Below are positions 46,372 to 55,358 of a stretch of 64,000 nt of DNA, piece after piece. The notes beneath the pieces are model-generated. The model saw only the letters and a list, made by a program, of their open reading frames with translations, had not been told where the DNA came from and made no database searches. This stretch comes from Bacteroidia bacterium (GTDB lineage Bacteria > Bacteroidota > Bacteroidia > AKYH767-A > OLB10). The DNA is taken from the NCBI GenBank assembly GCA_016788165.1, contig JAEUTH010000024.1, forward strand, positions 36,321 through 100,320, given 5' to 3'. Position 1 is the first letter of the stretch, and every line of letters begins with the position of its first letter. The translations under genes were made by a program, and so were the position numbers.

Positions 46372-47137
46372 TAAATTCAACTCTTATATTATTACTGTGT
46401 TTGTAGCCCAACAATTTATCGGCACTGGCATTGTTTATGGCAATTTCTAAAAAACCTGCTTCATTAAACAACGCTACAATTTCGCCTTGTTCAACATCCG
46501 TGTACCACTTGCTAATAGTACGAATTTGAGTGCCACGTACACGCAATTGAATTTCGAATGGCCGGCTGTTGCGCAAAAATTCAAATACACTTGCTTCGAT
46601 ATTGGTTATCAAATTACCATAAGTATCAATATAAATAATTTGCCCAAGTATAAAATCGGCTTCGGGGCTTGGTACCAAAAAGCTTCGTTCTAACCAATTA
46701 TTAATTGGGCTGGCTATGGTTTCAATAGATTGCTTTGAAACAATACAATTGGCAATTTCGGCCAAATGTTTATAATTAAAACGTGCATCAGGTTCGAAAT
46801 TATATTGATATAATTTTGTGGGTACATTATCCAAAAACATTGAAAACACACCACTGTTAAAGCCAACAAAATAGTGCTGCTCATATTCAAACACCAATAA
46901 ATTATTTGTATAGAAACCTTCGGTATCAATACCCACAAAATGAATGGTGCCCACAGGAAAATGATACCAGGCATTTTTTAAATTATAAGCAGCCGTGCCA
47001 ATATCACCCCGGGGTATAATATGCGTTACATCAACAAAACTAATTTGTGGTAAAAGATTAATTACGGCACCTTTTAATGCAGCTACAAAAAAATCGCGCA
47101 AGCCCCAGTCGGTTGTTAATGTGATTATTGTACTCAA
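46340..47137 (-). CDS. S-adenosyl-L-methionine hydroxide adenosyltransferase family protein
   Basis: A 265-aa protein of the DUF62/chlorinase-fluorinase family. The N-terminal IITLTTDWGLRDFFVAALKGAV (TDxGxxD-type motif), FVDVTHIIPRGDIGTAAYNL and VGIDTEGF are family blocks, with a C-terminal beta-barrel domain from about 170 (GQIIYIDTYGNLITNI). Most members hydrolyse SAM to adenosine and methionine. Halogenase-specific features were not seen, so the hydroxide activity is the default. Cotranscribed with the ABM gene. Confidence 0.9.
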   Translation of the reverse strand: MSTIITLTTDWGLRDFFVAALKGAVINLLPQISFVDVTHIIPRGDIGTAAYNLKNAWYHFPVGTIHFVGIDTEGFYTNNLLVFEYEQHYFVGFNSGVFSMFLDNVPTKLYQYNFEPDARFNYKHLAEIANCIVSKQSIETIASPINNWLERSFLVPSPEADFILGQIIYIDTYGNLITNIEASVFEFLRNSRPFEIQLRVRGTQIRTISKWYTDVEQGEIVALFNEAGFLEIAINNASADKLLGYKHSNNIRVEFNDRKDSKVNY

Positions 47138-47261
47138 TGCAAGTGATAATAAATTTGTTTCCTAATTTGAAATTGAAAAAGGGCAGTCATTAAAAAGGTT
47201 CAAATGTATTTACTTACAAATAAAATGTATCGTTGTTAGGGCATTTTTATAACATTGATGG

Positions 47262-47290
47262 TTGTTTAATAAATGTGCTTATTAGTTTTG
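47262..47290 (+). promoter_or_regulatory. Bacteroidota-type promoter of phoH
   Basis: TTG (47262-47264), an 18-base spacer, then TAGTTTTG (47283-47290), a perfect TAnnTTTG. Transcription would start near 47296, which leaves the TTG at 47323 as the first family-consistent start. Confidence 0.6.
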
Positions 47291-47322
47291 CGCCTTTAAG
47301 CATCTTCTAAAACATTATACTA

Positions 47323-48261
47323 TTGAAAGAACTTTTAATTCCAACTGATTTTAACAACCATGTTGATTTTTATGGACCCAACGATTTGCATTTGCAATTG
47401 CTACAACAAAAATTTCCGGGTTTAAAAATTATAGCACGAGGCAATACACTTAAAGCTTTAGGCGATGTGCAAAGCTTATCGGCCTTTACGAATACCTTTG
47501 ATGAGTTGGTTGAAATTTTCGAGCGAAGAGGGCGATTGCTTTTGCCCGAAGTAGAGCAAGTTTTAAAAATTAAGGACAATCAAAATTCACAACCAAACGA
47601 TTTAATTAGTGATGTATTGGTATATGGTCAACATGGCATAATTGTAAAAGCACGCACAGCCAATCAGCGAAAAATGGTGGTTAGCAGTCAGATAAATGAT
47701 ATCATATTTGCTATTGGGCCGGCCGGAACCGGTAAAACTTATACAGCAGTTGCATTGGCTGTAAGGGCATTAAAAAATAAAGAAATAAAAAAAATTGTGC
47801 TATGTAGGCCTGCCGTTGAAGCAGGTGAAAATTTGGGATTTTTGCCGGGCGATTTAAAAGAAAAAATAGATCCGTATTTACGGCCATTATATGATGCGCT
47901 TTATGATATGATACAAGGCGATAAGTTGAAGAGCATGATTGAAAACAGAATTATAGAAGTGGCGCCATTGGCTTTTATGCGCGGTCGTACATTGGATAAT
48001 GCATTTGTGATTTTAGATGAAGCACAGAATGCAACACAAAGCCAGTTAAAAATGTTTTTAACGCGCATGGGGCCACATGCAAAGTTTATTGTTACAGGCG
48101 ATATTACACAAATTGACTTACCGCGTAATCAACCCAGTGGATTGCCTCAGGCTCTTGAAAAATTAAAAGATATTAAAGGTTTAGATATTATTTATCTTGA
48201 CGAAACGGATGTAGTACGTCACAGATTAGTGCGAGATATTATTGCAGCCTACAACAAATAA
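47323..48261 (+). CDS. PhoH family ATPase
   Basis: A 312-aa protein starting at TTG (47323): [26 protein letters not shown] corresponds to the normal N-terminus of PhoH proteins, and no ATG lies between the promoter and this block. Walker A is in [19 protein letters not shown] (about 132-150), with [31 protein letters not shown], Walker [12 protein letters not shown] (about 225) and [13 protein letters not shown]. It is a cytosolic ATPase linked to RNA metabolism; the exact role is unsettled. Followed closely by purC. Confidence 0.92.
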   Translation: MKELLIPTDFNNHVDFYGPNDLHLQLLQQKFPGLKIIARGNTLKALGDVQSLSAFTNTFDELVEIFERRGRLLLPEVEQVLKIKDNQNSQPNDLISDVLVYGQHGIIVKARTANQRKMVVSSQINDIIFAIGPAGTGKTYTAVALAVRALKNKEIKKIVLCRPAVEAGENLGFLPGDLKEKIDPYLRPLYDALYDMIQGDKLKSMIENRIIEVAPLAFMRGRTLDNAFVILDEAQNATQSQLKMFLTRMGPHAKFIVTGDITQIDLPRNQPSGLPQALEKLKDIKGLDIIYLDETDVVRHRLVRDIIAAYNK

Positions 48262-48274
48262 TTTTAAAAGCGAC

Positions 48275-49207
48275 ATGATTCAAACTTTTCATTTTACAAA
48301 TCAGCAAAGCGTTTATAACGGAAAAGTACGCGATGTATATAGTATTGGCAATAAACATTTGGTAATGGTGGTAAGCGATAGGGTAAGTGCCTTTGATGTG
48401 GTGTTGCCGCGCCTGATTCCATACAAAGGGCAGGTACTAAATCAAATGGCTGCTTACTTCTTAGATGCAACCAAACACATAGTTCCCAATTGGGTGTTAG
48501 CCGTACCCGATGCCAATGCTACAGTGGGACTTCGATGTAAACCATTTAAAATAGAAATGGTGGTACGCGGCTATTTAGCGGGTCATGCTGCACGTGTTTA
48601 CAAAAGTGGTTTACGTACTATTTGCGGAGTTGCTTTGCCCGATGGTTTACGTGAAAACGATCGTTTGCCAAATCCCATTATAACACCTACCACCAAAGCT
48701 GATGCCGGCCATGATGCAGATATAAGTAAAGACGAAATTATTGCCAAAGGCCTGGCAAGTAAAGATGAATATGAGCAAGTAGAAAATTACACCTTGGCGC
48801 TATATGAACATGGTGTAAAAATGGCGGCTCAAAAAGGATTGTTGTTAGTTGATACCAAATATGAATTTGGCAGTTTGGATGATAAAATTCTTTTGATGGA
48901 CGAAATTCATACGCCTGACTCATCGCGTTACTTTTATGCCGATGGCTATGAACAAAGGCAAATGGCAGGCCACGCACAAAAACAATTATCTAAAGAGTTC
49001 TTGCGTCAATGGCTTATTCAAAATGGATTTCAAGGATTGGAAGGGCAACAAGTACCTTTAATGACTGATGAAATTGTGAACGAAATAAGTAACCGTTATA
49101 TCGAATTATACGAGTCAATTACAGGTTTGCAATTTGTAAAAGCTGATAACACCAATATGCAGTTACGTATTGAAAGTGCTGTAAATAAATATTTAGCCTG
49201 CTTGTAA
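48275..49207 (+). CDS. purC: SAICAR synthetase (phosphoribosylaminoimidazole-succinocarboxamide synthase)
   Basis: A 310-aa enzyme joining aspartate to CAIR in purine synthesis. The upstream-extended frame from 48242 overlaps phoH; the ATG at 48275 starts at [25 protein letters not shown] and is preferred. Motifs: [66 protein letters not shown] and [10 protein letters not shown] long-form PurC as in Bacteroidota. 13 bases after phoH. Confidence 0.95.
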   Translation: MIQTFHFTNQQSVYNGKVRDVYSIGNKHLVMVVSDRVSAFDVVLPRLIPYKGQVLNQMAAYFLDATKHIVPNWVLAVPDANATVGLRCKPFKIEMVVRGYLAGHAARVYKSGLRTICGVALPDGLRENDRLPNPIITPTTKADAGHDADISKDEIIAKGLASKDEYEQVENYTLALYEHGVKMAAQKGLLLVDTKYEFGSLDDKILLMDEIHTPDSSRYFYADGYEQRQMAGHAQKQLSKEFLRQWLIQNGFQGLEGQQVPLMTDEIVNEISNRYIELYESITGLQFVKADNTNMQLRIESAVNKYLACL

Positions 49208-49310
49208 ATTGTTTTATTAATTGTTGGGTTAATTGTTGATTTTTTAAAGCGTACAGCAGTTTTTTTATGGCTAAAAATTATTCATAAAATACGAACACTT
49301 TTATCAACAA

Positions 49311-49327
49311 AGCCAATAAAATTGGCT
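49311..49327 (+). terminator. Weak hairpin downstream of purC
   Basis: AGCCAAT-AAA-ATTGGCT, a perfect 7-bp stem followed by GTTTTC, about 100 bases after the purC stop. The rest of 49208-49448 is AT-rich with nothing recognised. Confidence 0.4.
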
Positions 49328-49448
49328 GTTTTCAGCCGCTTAGTAAATTAGATATTTAACCGTTTTTAAATACGTGTTTGCCAAATAAATGTAATGGTTA
49401 ATAAGCGTAAAAATATTTTTGACGCACCTAAACAACCCAACATTTATT

Positions 49449-49778
49449 ATGAAAAAACTTATTTTAATTGCCTGCTTCTTTATTGGATATACTGCACAGG
49501 CGCAAACCGTTTTATTTAATGGAACGCCTGTTATGGGCGATACCGTTTACATCAAAAAAAACAGCAACAATTATTTGTCAATTGACTACGTAAAACCAAC
49601 CCATGGTATTTATCAGTTTCAGGCATTAATGAATGCTGAACCAATTTCATGCGGCAGTCAAAATGGTACCTTGCATGTAAATGAAAAAGGCCGCTATAAA
49701 ATGCGTATGATTTGGTACCATGATAACACAGCAGAAATATTTTTTAAAAAATTAATCTACGTAAAGTACATCAACTAA
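49449..49778 (+). CDS. Small secreted protein of unknown function
   Basis: A 109-aa protein from the ATG at 49449 (MKKLILIACFFIGYTAQAQ is a clear signal peptide; an ATG at 49419 would bury it). The mature part of about 90 residues is beta-rich (YLSIDYVKPTHGIYQFQALM, GRYKMRMIWYHDNTAEIFFKK). No family recognised. It has its own terminator. Confidence 0.6.
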   Translation: MKKLILIACFFIGYTAQAQTVLFNGTPVMGDTVYIKKNSNNYLSIDYVKPTHGIYQFQALMNAEPISCGSQNGTLHVNEKGRYKMRMIWYHDNTAEIFFKKLIYVKYIN

Positions 49779-49804
49779 AATCAATTTCCATTACAAACCA
49801 AAAG

Positions 49805-49833
49805 AAAGCTGCCAAACCACAGGTAGCTTTTTT
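49805..49833 (+). terminator. Rho-independent terminator
   Basis: AAAGCTGCC, an 8-base loop, GGTAGCTTT, then a T run, just after the small secreted protein gene. Confidence 0.85.
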
Positions 49834-49880
49834 TATATCTGATTAAAAATTAAAGTGCTTTATTAAAACAACAACACCGG

Positions 49881-50357
49881 CTACCAGCATTGTTTTATAG
49901 TATAAGTTTTAGAATTGAAAACACCTTCGGTTTTATTTTTAAGCCCTATAAAAAATTGTGCTAATGGTGCCGTGGGAGCTAATAAAATAATTTCAGTGTT
50001 GTTGATTGTTTTTTTGCCAATACCCATGCCAATATAAAAGCATTGCTCATTTGCATAAATTAGGCTGCCTAATGTCGGCAAGTCATTTATGGCAACAGGC
50101 AAGGCCTCCGCTTGTTTACTTTGATTTTGAGCTACTATCAGTTGCTGATGATGCATGGCTACCTGTTGTTGCAAAATGGCTTTTGAAGTATCATGTTTAT
50201 CGCCTGCTGTACTTTTGCTTTCATTATTGGCTGCAAGCTGTAAATCGTTTATAGTTTGTTTTAAAATAAAAATCTGTTGCAATACGATTTCTACACATAC
50301 ATTTTTAATGGCATGCTTTAAATTTAATGCATCAGCATTGTTTTGAATTAACAGCAA
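49881..50357 (-). CDS. GreA/GreB-like small protein (often mislabelled 3-oxoacyl-ACP synthase)
   Basis: A 158-aa protein. A helical N-terminal half with the Gre-like pattern AANNESKSTAGDKHDTSKAIL (about 42-62), then LQQQVAMHHQQLIVAQN, then a small beta domain (LGSLIYANEQCFYIGMGIGKKTI, LLAPTAPLAQFFIGLKNKTEGVFN). It fits a Bacteroidota family whose layout (coiled coil plus FKBP-like tail) resembles transcript-cleavage factors; its database name as a ketosynthase is not supported by this sequence. Lies downstream of tRNA-Met on the same strand. Confidence 0.7.
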   Translation of the reverse strand: MLLIQNNADALNLKHAIKNVCVEIVLQQIFILKQTINDLQLAANNESKSTAGDKHDTSKAILQQQVAMHHQQLIVAQNQSKQAEALPVAINDLPTLGSLIYANEQCFYIGMGIGKKTINNTEIILLAPTAPLAQFFIGLKNKTEGVFNSKTYTIKQCW

Positions 50358-50463
50358 TTGTATAAACGATATTGAATATTAAAAGCTTAAAAAGCAAAAA
50401 TGGCGTGCCTGGTTTTGATGGCACACCATTTTAAACTTGCATAACCTTTATGTAGGTTACTAG

Positions 50464-50537
50464 TAGCGGAGACGGGAGTTGAACCCGTGACCTCAGGGTT
50501 ATGAATCCTGCGCTCTAACCATCTGAGCTACCCCGCC
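50464..50537 (-). tRNA. tRNA-Met (CAT anticodon)
   Basis: A 74-nt cloverleaf on the minus strand: acceptor GGCGGGG/CTCCGCT, D-arm GCTC...GAGC, anticodon arm CAGGA-TTCATAA-CCCTG (anticodon CAT), T-arm ACGGG-TTCAACT-CCCGT, discriminator A. CCA is not encoded. Position 31-39 is an A-C mismatch and 1-72 a G-U pair. Elongator Met is most likely; Ile2 with lysidine cannot be fully excluded. Confidence 0.93.
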
Positions 50538-50606
50538 AGGTAATTAAACGTTTGAAAAGACTTATGAATACTGACTTTTACTTAAAACGTTTTTTTTTCG
50601 AGGGCG

Positions 50607-50635
50607 CAAATATATAAGAATATCAATTGCCCAAA
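50607..50635 (-). promoter_or_regulatory. Promoter of tRNA-Met
   Basis: On the minus strand TTTG (50635-50632), then 17 bases, then TATATTTG (50614-50607), a perfect TAnnTTTG. The precursor would carry a leader of about 60 nt. Confidence 0.55.
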
Positions 50636-50670
50636 AAAATGATTTTGTTTGTTATCAGAAATCAAATCAA

Positions 50671-51099
50671 ATGGCTAGAGTTACAATAGATATAACGGCC
50701 CCTGTAATTTTTAAAACCATCGTTACGGTACGCATAACTGATATAAACTATGGTGGTCATTTAGGTAATGATAAGGTTTTAAGCATTATGCACGAAGCCC
50801 GAATGGCTTTTTTAAACAGTATGCATTACTCTGAAATGGATGTTGAAGGTGTTGGATTGATTATGGCCGATGCAGCCATAAAATTTATAAGCGAAGCATT
50901 TTATAACGAGCCGTTATTGGTCGAAATTTCGATTGAGAATATTAGCAAGGTTTCATTTGAAATGTTGTATCGCTTAAGATGCAACCAGCGCATGGTTGCT
51001 TTAGGCAAAACAGGTATGGTGTTTTTTAATTACCAAACGCGTAAAGTTAGTGTATGCCCCGAGGCATTTGTTTCAAAAATAAAGCTACTTCAGGTTTAG
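50671..51099 (+). CDS. 4HBT-type thioesterase family protein
   Basis: A 142-aa hot-dog-fold protein: VRITDINYGGHLGNDKVLSIMHEARMAFLNSM has the DxNxxGHxxN motif of 4-hydroxybenzoyl-CoA-like thioesterases (about 23-55), followed by DAAIKFISEAFYNEPLLVEI. It probably hydrolyses an acyl-CoA; the substrate is unknown. Its stop overlaps the stop of the convergent carboxylase gene by 4 bases. Confidence 0.85.
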   Translation: MARVTIDITAPVIFKTIVTVRITDINYGGHLGNDKVLSIMHEARMAFLNSMHYSEMDVEGVGLIMADAAIKFISEAFYNEPLLVEISIENISKVSFEMLYRLRCNQRMVALGKTGMVFFNYQTRKVSVCPEAFVSKIKLLQV

Positions 51100-52724
51100 G
51101 TTTGTATTACACCAACGTTGTATCTTTTTTCTATGGGCGCATGGTTTGCTGCTTCAATGCCCATGCTTATCCAGGTTCGTGTATCGGCCGGGTCAATTAT
51201 TGCATCAACCCATAAACGCGCTGCTGCATAATATGGCGACAATTGTTTATTGTATGTGGCTGTAATTTTTTCTAACAGTTCGGCTTCTTTTTCAGGGCTT
51301 AATGTTTCGCCTTTAGCTTTTAAGGTGGAGGTAGTAATTTGCAAAAGTGTTTTTGCTGCCTGTGCACCGCCCATTACAGCAATACGTGCAGTTGGCCAAC
51401 CAACAATCAAACGTGGGTCGTATGCTTTGCCACACATAGCATAATTGCCTGCACCATAACTGTTGCCAATTATGATGGTAAATTTAGGCACTACGGCATT
51501 ACTCATTGCACTTACTAATTTAGCTCCATCTTTAATAATGCCACCATGCTCGCTTTTACTGCCTACCATAAAGCCTGTTACATCTTGTAAAAAAACCAAT
51601 GGTATTTTGCGTTGATTGCAATTCATTATAAAGCGTGCAGCTTTATCGGCACTATCGCTATAAATAACGCCTCCAAATTGCATTTCGCCTTTTTTGTTTT
51701 TTACTACGGTACGCTGGTTCGCTACGATGCCCACAGCCCAACCATCTATGCGGCCAATACCGCAAATTATGCTTTGTCCATACTTTTCTTTGTATTCATC
51801 AAACTCGCTGTTATCTAATAAGCAATTAATTATTTGATGCATGTCGTATTGCTTATCGCGTGTATTGGGTATTATGTGGTAAACGTCATTTACATCATTA
51901 ACGGGTAGCTTGCTTTCAACCCGGTTAAAGCCTGCTTTTGGGTTTGCACCTAATTTCGAAAATATGCTTCGTATATAATCTAAAGCACTTTCATCGTCTT
52001 TATATTTATTATCGGTTACGCCACTAATTTCGCATTGAGTGGTTGCGCCACCTAAGGTTTCATTATCAATATCTTCGCCAATAGCTGCTTTTACCAAATA
52101 AGAACCGGCTAAAAATATGGAGCCTGTTTTATCAACAATCATTGCTTCATCGCTCATAATAGGCAAGTAAGCACCACCGGCAACACAGCTTCCCATAATG
52201 GCAGCAATTTGAATTATGCCCATAGCACTCATTACGGCATTGTTTCGAAACATGCGTCCAAAGTGTTCCTTATCCGGAAAAATTTCGTCCTGCATAGGTA
52301 AATACACTCCGGCACTATCTACTAAATAAACAATGGGTAATTTGTTTTCAATACTTATTTCCTGAGCACGCAAATTCTTTTTAGCTGTTAACGGAAACCA
52401 CGCTCCGGCTTTTACAGTGGCATCGTTGGCAACAACAATACATTGCACACCAGCTATATAACCTATCATAACTACTACGCCACCACTGCAACAGCCACCA
52501 TGTTCAACATACATACCATCGGCAACAAAGGCCCCAATTTCAATACGGGGCTTGTCTTTATCGAGCAGGTAATCAATACGCTTGCGGGCAAGCATTTTAT
52601 TTTTTTCTTTTTGTTTTTGGGCTGCTTTTTCGCCACCACCTTTATAAGTTTTATCTAACTTAAACTGTAATTCGCTTAACAGCGTTTTCATGCTGTCTTC
52701 GTTTATGTTTTGTTCTAAATTCAT
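51096..52724 (-). CDS. Acyl-CoA carboxylase, carboxyltransferase (beta) subunit
   Basis: A 542-aa carboxyltransferase of the propionyl/methylcrotonyl-CoA carboxylase type. Motifs: ARKRIDYLLDKDKPRIEIG, GVVVMIGYIAGVQCIVVANDATVKAGAWFPLT, IVYLVDSAGVYLPMQDEIFPDKEHFG, MGSCVAGGAYLPIMSDEAMIV and, in the C-terminal half, PLVFLQDVTGFMVG and GNSYGAGNYAMCGKAYDPRLIVGWPTARIAVMGG. The wording (AGVYLPMQ, NYAMCGRAY-like) leans to methylcrotonyl-CoA carboxylase, but the substrate cannot be fixed. No biotin carboxylase alpha subunit lies in the window. Confidence 0.9.
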   Translation of the reverse strand: MNLEQNINEDSMKTLLSELQFKLDKTYKGGGEKAAQKQKEKNKMLARKRIDYLLDKDKPRIEIGAFVADGMYVEHGGCCSGGVVVMIGYIAGVQCIVVANDATVKAGAWFPLTAKKNLRAQEISIENKLPIVYLVDSAGVYLPMQDEIFPDKEHFGRMFRNNAVMSAMGIIQIAAIMGSCVAGGAYLPIMSDEAMIVDKTGSIFLAGSYLVKAAIGEDIDNETLGGATTQCEISGVTDNKYKDDESALDYIRSIFSKLGANPKAGFNRVESKLPVNDVNDVYHIIPNTRDKQYDMHQIINCLLDNSEFDEYKEKYGQSIICGIGRIDGWAVGIVANQRTVVKNKKGEMQFGGVIYSDSADKAARFIMNCNQRKIPLVFLQDVTGFMVGSKSEHGGIIKDGAKLVSAMSNAVVPKFTIIIGNSYGAGNYAMCGKAYDPRLIVGWPTARIAVMGGAQAAKTLLQITTSTLKAKGETLSPEKEAELLEKITATYNKQLSPYYAAARLWVDAIIDPADTRTWISMGIEAANHAPIEKRYNVGVIQT

Positions 52725-52827
52725 ACAAATATGGGTATGTGCAGTATGCCAAAAATAAAAACTGTTTCGAATTTTATTGCTTTAACTTTCGCTGTAAAAT
52801 GGTTTTATGATGTGCCTTTATCAATTA

Positions 52828-54333
52828 TTAAAAGTCGGGGCCATCGTCATTAATTTTTGAGCCGCGTGTCATACGTTCGGGCTCGTGTCGTTGTGTTATC
52901 AGGCCTGATTGGTCGCTATAATCAAACTCGAAATCGGTAAACTTGGTAAGGTGTCCAATAAAACGAAGGTTTACACTTTGTAGTGAGCCATTTCGGTTTT
53001 TAGCTACAATAATTTCGGCAAGGCCTTGTGTGTTTACACCATCGGCATCTTGTGTTTGATCATAATATTCGGGTCGGTAGATAAACAATACCATGTCGGC
53101 ATCTTGTTCGATTGCGCCCGATTCGCGTAAGTCGCTAAGCATGGGCTTTTTGGGGCCTCCGCGTTTTTCAACTTCACGACTCAACTGACTTAAACAAATA
53201 ATGGGTATATCTAATTCTTTGGCAATTGCTTTAAGTGTACGCGATATAATAGAAATTTCCTGCTCGCGGTTACCGGCACGTGTATCGCCTGTTTGCATCA
53301 ACTGTAAATAGTCAATTATTATAAGTTCTATCTTTTTTTCGGCAACCAGTCTTCGGCATTTGGCACGTAAATCAAAAACGGTTAATGCCGGTGTATCGTC
53401 AATATAAATAGGCGCTTTTTCGAGCGGACTAATTTTGCTGTTTAGTTGTTGCCATTCGGCATCGCTTAAATTTCCTTTACGTAATTTTTCGCTGCTTATT
53501 TCGGTTTCGCTGGCTATAAGCCTGTTTACTAATTGCAGTGACGACATTTCGCAACTAAAAAATGCAACCGGTTTATTAAACCTAAGCGCAGCGTTGCGTG
53601 CCAACGATAATACGAATGCCGTTTTACCCATACCAGGGCGTGCTGCTGCAATAATCAGGTCGGATTTTTGCCAGCCACCGGTTACCCTGTCTAATGATGT
53701 AAAGCCGCTGGGTATGCCACTTAAACCTTCGGGCATGGTGGCAGCATGTTCGTATTCCTTTATTGCTTTACTTATTAAGCCTTGTAGGCCATCGTACTTT
53801 TTACGCAGGTTGCCTTCGGCAATTGCAAACAGGTTTTTTTCGGCACGGTTTAAAAGTTCAATTACATCGCTGGTGTCTTCATACGCTTCGCGTGATATAT
53901 CGGTGCTGATGCGGATTAACTCGCGCTGAATAAACTTTTGAATAATTATTCGTGCATGAAACTCGATGTTGGCAGCACTGGCAACTCTATTGGTAAGTTG
54001 GGCTATATAATAAGGGCCACCCACAAACTCAAGCGTGCCTTCGCTTTTTAAGTGTTGTGTTACGGTAAGTATATCAACCGGCTTGGCGCCATGAAACAAA
54101 TCGTGTATGGCCTGAAATATGAGTTTATGTGCTTCGCTGTAAAACACATCGCCATGCAATACATCAATAATTGAGTTTACTGCATTTTTTTCGAGCATTA
54201 ATGCGCCTAACACAGCTTCTTCAACATCAAGCGCCTGCGGGGGTAATTTGCCTAACTCCAAAGCCGGCAATGTATTACCCGTTTTGGCAATTTTGCGTTT
54301 TATGTTTTTTATGTTTTCTGATCCGGTTGACAT
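52828..54333 (-). CDS. dnaB: Replicative DNA helicase DnaB
   Basis: A 501-aa hexameric helicase that unwinds the fork. The N-terminal domain has LPPQALDVEEAVLGALMLEKNAV (about 28-50). The RecA-like C-terminal domain has Walker A IIAAARPGMGKTAFVLSLARN (about 230), EMSSLQLVNRLIASE, LIIIDYLQLM (Walker B, about 335), LSQLSREVEKRGGPKKPMLSDLRESGAIEQDADMVLFIYRPEYY and the AKNRNG tail. No intein interrupts it. Monocistronic. Confidence 0.95.
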   Translation of the reverse strand: MSTGSENIKNIKRKIAKTGNTLPALELGKLPPQALDVEEAVLGALMLEKNAVNSIIDVLHGDVFYSEAHKLIFQAIHDLFHGAKPVDILTVTQHLKSEGTLEFVGGPYYIAQLTNRVASAANIEFHARIIIQKFIQRELIRISTDISREAYEDTSDVIELLNRAEKNLFAIAEGNLRKKYDGLQGLISKAIKEYEHAATMPEGLSGIPSGFTSLDRVTGGWQKSDLIIAAARPGMGKTAFVLSLARNAALRFNKPVAFFSCEMSSLQLVNRLIASETEISSEKLRKGNLSDAEWQQLNSKISPLEKAPIYIDDTPALTVFDLRAKCRRLVAEKKIELIIIDYLQLMQTGDTRAGNREQEISIISRTLKAIAKELDIPIICLSQLSREVEKRGGPKKPMLSDLRESGAIEQDADMVLFIYRPEYYDQTQDADGVNTQGLAEIIVAKNRNGSLQSVNLRFIGHLTKFTDFEFDYSDQSGLITQRHEPERMTRGSKINDDGPDF

Positions 54334-54589
54334 GAATCAATTTCTAAATAAGATTGCAACTGATTTTTAAAAAGGGACACGAAAGTATTAATGTACTCGG
54401 TTACTACCATTTATTTATTAGTTTATTTTTTTTTCCACAATGTTGAATCGGCAACAAAAAAAACAGAATGCGCCATTGGTAACATTTACGTACATTATTA
54501 ACATTGCATTTCATAAAACGTCCCCCTTGTATTAGACTTCTTCTGTTAATAAAAATTGGTTAAGCTTTTTATTTTTACCAGTGAGTGGT

Positions 54590-54597
54590 CAAATTTG
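54590..54597 (+). promoter_or_regulatory. Possible -7 element
   Basis: CAAATTTG (7 of 8 to TAnnTTTG) followed by TACCGG, 19 bases before the ATG at 54616. The same TTTGTAC follow-up occurs at the promoter-like box at 40246. It argues for the 54616 start. Confidence 0.35.
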
Positions 54598-54615
54598 TAC
54601 CGGTTTATTAATACA

Positions 54616-55302
54616 ATGATTACACAAATTTATTTGCTCCATGCTTGCTTTATAAGCGTTTTTATTGCTTTGGTTTTTTGTTGCATAAATCAAATTTGGT
54701 GTAATGTTAATTGCAATAAGTATGGTATATATGTAACACTACTTTGTTATGGTTTTGGGTTAGTGTTATTGCACGGTGCTTTAAAATTTAAAACAATACA
54801 AGCACATATTACTGTTGCATTTTATCTTCTAGTATTAGTTCAGGTGGCGATACTGTTTTTTCTAATGATTTATAAATGGAAAATAATTTTAAAAAACACT
54901 TCGCCTTGGTTTTTGGTAGGGATTCATGCATTTAGGGCCGCATTTGCTGTTTTACTGTTTTGTTATTATAAAAATGCAAAAGTGCCGGCCGCTTTAACGT
55001 GGTTAGGTTTTAATTACGATATTTTGGTGGGCTTATCGGCAGTTATTATTGCGTATTACTTACGTTTAGGTGTGCCGTTATTTACTAAAAAAATTTTTTT
55101 AATCGTATGGCATTTTTTAGGGTTAGTAAGTATTTTAGTTTTGTTGGTTACCATAGCTTTCTATGGCAATAATGTTTTTACAATAGGGTTATTATTTTTA
55201 TTTCCGGCTTGTTTAATACCGCTCATTGTTGCTTTGCATGTTTTGGGCATTATTCAAAGTTACAAGCAATGGGCTTATGTATTACCCGTTGATTACGATT
55301 AA
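54616..55302 (+). CDS. Multi-TM conserved membrane protein
   Basis: A 228-aa protein from the ATG at 54616 (the frame is open from 54556). About seven hydrophobic helices. The block VGIHAFRAAFAVLLFCYYKNAKVPAALTWLGFNYDILVGLSAV and VWHFLGLVSILVLLV, then FLFPACLIPLIVALHVLGIIQ, follow the GxHxFR...MTFxGxNFDI...WNxxGL layout I know from a Bacteroidota membrane family without assigned function. Terminated by a bidirectional hairpin. Confidence 0.65.
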   Translation: MITQIYLLHACFISVFIALVFCCINQIWCNVNCNKYGIYVTLLCYGFGLVLLHGALKFKTIQAHITVAFYLLVLVQVAILFFLMIYKWKIILKNTSPWFLVGIHAFRAAFAVLLFCYYKNAKVPAALTWLGFNYDILVGLSAVIIAYYLRLGVPLFTKKIFLIVWHFLGLVSILVLLVTIAFYGNNVFTIGLLFLFPACLIPLIVALHVLGIIQSYKQWAYVLPVDYD

Positions 55303-55337
55303 AAAAGCCCCATAATTATTAACTACAGGGCTTTTTT
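55301..55337. terminator. Bidirectional terminator
   Basis: AAAAAAGCCC, a 17-base loop, GGGCTTTTTT. A and T runs on both sides serve the convergent genes ending at 55302 and 55359. Confidence 0.8.
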
Positions 55338-55358
55338 GTTTGCTATGTTTTTAGTTGA

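Noticed and set aside
46340..47137. Fluorinase/chlorinase
   Set aside because: No halogenase-specific loop was recognised; SAM hydrolysis is the default for the family.
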